Positions 61,807 through 64,000 of a stretch of 64,000 bases of DNA are shown piece after piece. Position numbers and translations under genes: made by a program. Source of the DNA: Eopsaltria australis (taxonomy: Eukaryota; Chordata; Aves; Passeriformes; Petroicidae); the NCBI GenBank assembly GCA_034509425.1, contig JAVTVJ010000033.1:5825001-5889000 (forward strand), given 5' to 3'. Below the pieces are notes generated by a model. The model did no database searches and was not told the origin of the DNA. It worked only from the letters and a program-made list of their open reading frames with translations. Every line of letters starts with the position of its first letter. Positions within the stretch are counted from its first letter, which is position 1.

Positions 61807-64000
61807 AGTCCTTTAGTGCACTGAGGTGCACTAGTAAATGTGCACTAGTAAATGTAATGGGATCTGTGAGATCCTAGACATCTGGTTTGCAAAATGATCA
61901 TTTATTTTTAGACAAATTTGTCTTAATGTCTATAATTTTTAGCTTACTCTCACCTAACTTTAACATGGACATTCAACTTTCAACAACTTTTGTTCTAATC
62001 TCAAAACTACAGAGTAAATAATTTTTTTTAGTTGGACTGTCTCCATTACGTAAAAATATGGGTAAAACTCTTCATTGGTGTTAAAGGCCTGTCTGTGCCA
62101 TTTAGAATTCAGTACTAAATGAGATCCTGTGACTAGCACAGTTTAGTTTAATGTTTTTGGCTTAACATTCTGTCTGTACTAGCTTTTCTTAGAGGTCTCA
62201 AAAAGCAGAAAAATTTTCTTGACTGTAGAATTACACTACCAGGTACCTCTGATACAAAGAATTTTGTTAAAAACTAAATTAGAAGTTTTTAACTGGTACT
62301 CAATTATTACAATTAGACATAGAGACACTGTGAAACAAGGCCACAATAACATGTATTTTAGAGTTCTAACTCTTGGTAAAAGGGAATGTGAGTTCAGGCT
62401 CTTGAGGTTAACTGCTCTGTCTCATAGACTGCAATAGATGATGTCTATTCCTCCACTGGCAACTCTCATTTTGAAGACCTTCTTTCATGTGCTGTTTTTT
62501 AGATACTCAAAAGAAACAGTCGCTTTAAGTTTAAAATATTCTTGAAAATAAGCAAAATGAAAAAAAACCCAGCATTTCATTTCCACAGAAAGAGTAAAAA
62601 CTTTCCCCACTCTTCCAAAATCTCTTATACTGCTAATGTGAGAAATCATTAAATTATCCCCCAATTTTCATAAATTTATTAATTAAATGTTAAACCAAAT
62701 CCATAGATGGTTATTTTTTGCAAGTCAAATTTTAAAAAAACTCACTCTAGGAGGAAGAATATTTTTTATATAGTTATGGTTAAAACAATACCACAATGCC
62801 ACAAGTCAGTTTTCAAGTCATTCTGTCCTACTTGGCCCAGAGGCAAGGCTAGCACTGATCTTGGATTCAGTTAATATATACTTGAGGCTTTAAAAACAGG
62901 GAGGAGAAAAAGCACCCACCTTTTCTGATTCTAATACTCTTTCTATGGTATTTTTTCTATTATATCATTGTTATCTGTACTGTATATATTATTTTTATTA
63001 TCAATGTCACACAGATTTTCTTTATATTTTAATATTAATTATAGTATTACTGCAGTAGCCCCTTACTTTGATACTTTCTAGTAACAAAGTTTTAAAAAGT
63101 TTTAGAATTCTGTAGCTGAATGAGGAATATTCTCCGATGTGGTTATTTAAGACTTGAAATTTAATAGCATAAAAAAATGCTCTCTTGAGGTATTTCAACT
63201 AGATGATTGCAGGTAGTCCTTCACTGAAAAATGTAAGTAATGTAACAGGGGTATTTTTGTCATAATATAATCATATCCCTAAGGCTGTAAAAGATACGAG
63301 ATTTAGCAGAATATCTGTAATTCCCAAGGGGAGTGATTATCTCCTGACAACTACCCACTAGATTCGCCTTGCTGCTTTTATAAGAAGTCTGCATTGTGTG
63401 AGATAATGCAGCTTAATTTCCTAAAAGATAAAGTCAGTTTGACAGCAGTTTCAGCATGTTTCACATGAAATAATCTGTCATTATGAAATAATGTAACATT
63501 AAGAATGTTCTCTAGCTATTGAGATTCCTCCCCCAATTCAGTGATCCAGTGTAATAATAAAGATGAGAAAAGTGATGTGTTCAACAATCTAAGGATATTG
63601 GGAACTTACAGTAATAATTGCGAAATATTATGGAAATTTCACTCTCTGTAGAAAGTTATAAAATTTTTTGTGGTTGTTTGCTTAGTTTTGGGTTTTTTTG
63701 CAGAAGATTATAATAATAAAGTTCAATATGGTGCTTGCAAGAGTACAGATGAAACTGGGCTACCTTTAATCTAGCTAATCAACTCCAGTGAATAATAGCC
63801 CTTATATTAGCAATTCAAAATGCAGTTTGTTTCTTCATCTGATTTTGAAGTCCTTTCTAAAAAGTCACTGCTAGAAAGCTGCTGATATGCAGGCTATCCA
63901 TTAAGGTTAGTTTACTGTGTTCCAGTGACTCTACATTATGGCAGATTCAGTTGAAAACAAACTGCAGAACAAAGGATGGCATACTTAGCATAAGTGGCAT
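61807..64000. other. AT-rich unique sequence to the window edge
   Basis: A 14-bp perfect tandem duplication at 61827-61854 (TGCACTAGTAAATG twice) lies at its start. No gene or named repeat is recognised beyond it. Confidence 0.55.
61827..61854. repeat. 14-bp perfect tandem duplication
   Basis: Two identical adjacent units, TGCACTAGTAAATG. A slippage-type duplication just past the CR1 fragment. Confidence 0.9.

Noticed and set aside
1..64000. CRISPR arrays, operons, bacterial or phage genes
   Set aside because: There are no regularly spaced repeats, no dense long open frames and no ribosome-binding-site-led genes. Base composition and CR1/LTR content are avian.
1..64000. tRNA, rRNA or snRNA genes
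   Set aside because: I looked for tRNA B-box-like GGTTCGAATCC sequence and U6/5S landmarks and found none; weak partial matches such as that near 14990 lack the rest of the molecule. A covariance-model search would be decisive.

Overview
This is non-coding DNA from a vertebrate nuclear genome, almost certainly a bird. The sequence is AT-rich and CpG-poor, and full of homopolymer runs and microsatellites. It carries several CR1 LINE fragments (chicken repeat 1), some ending in degraded copies of the 8-bp tail typical of avian CR1, plus solo-type endogenous retrovirus LTRs of the kinds common in bird genomes. A neoavian bird, possibly a songbird, is the best guess from the LTR content. I recognise no protein-coding gene, tRNA, rRNA or CRISPR array. 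The window reads as a gene desert or the inside of a very large intron.

Layout. 0-10.5 kb: mostly unique sequence. It contains a ~262-bp repeat present twice in the same orientation (2.06 and 10.25 kb), a GC-richer block at 4.56-5.55 kb that may be an old LTR followed by a primer-binding-site-like motif, and one reading frame at 8.06-8.47 kb that is unusually long for such AT-rich DNA and sits behind a splice-acceptor-like sequence. 10.5-29.8 kb: mostly unique, with one CR1 on the minus strand at 15.5-16.3 kb. 29.8-35.8 kb: a ~1-kb GC-rich LTR on the minus strand, a long GTT microsatellite, a CR1 3' end on the plus strand and a second LTR. 39.9-45.9 kb: two plus-strand CR1 pieces that meet at the same point of the element although 4.4 kb apart, so this may be one CR1 split by other DNA. 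52.0-52.5 kb: two CR1 pieces in opposite orientation, abutting. 55.3-60.4 kb: a cluster of three LTRs, two related ones facing each other and an unrelated one between them with a 5-bp target duplication. 59.6-61.8 kb: an old CR1 tail and another degraded CR1.

Nothing here works together as an operon or pathway. What can be supported is the history of repeat insertion, truncation and rearrangement. No bacterial-style, defence or other undescribed gene system was found. The best candidates for something new are the unclassified repeat pair, the 8.06-8.47 kb reading frame and the split CR1. Family names are from memory of avian repeats and have not been checked against a repeat library.
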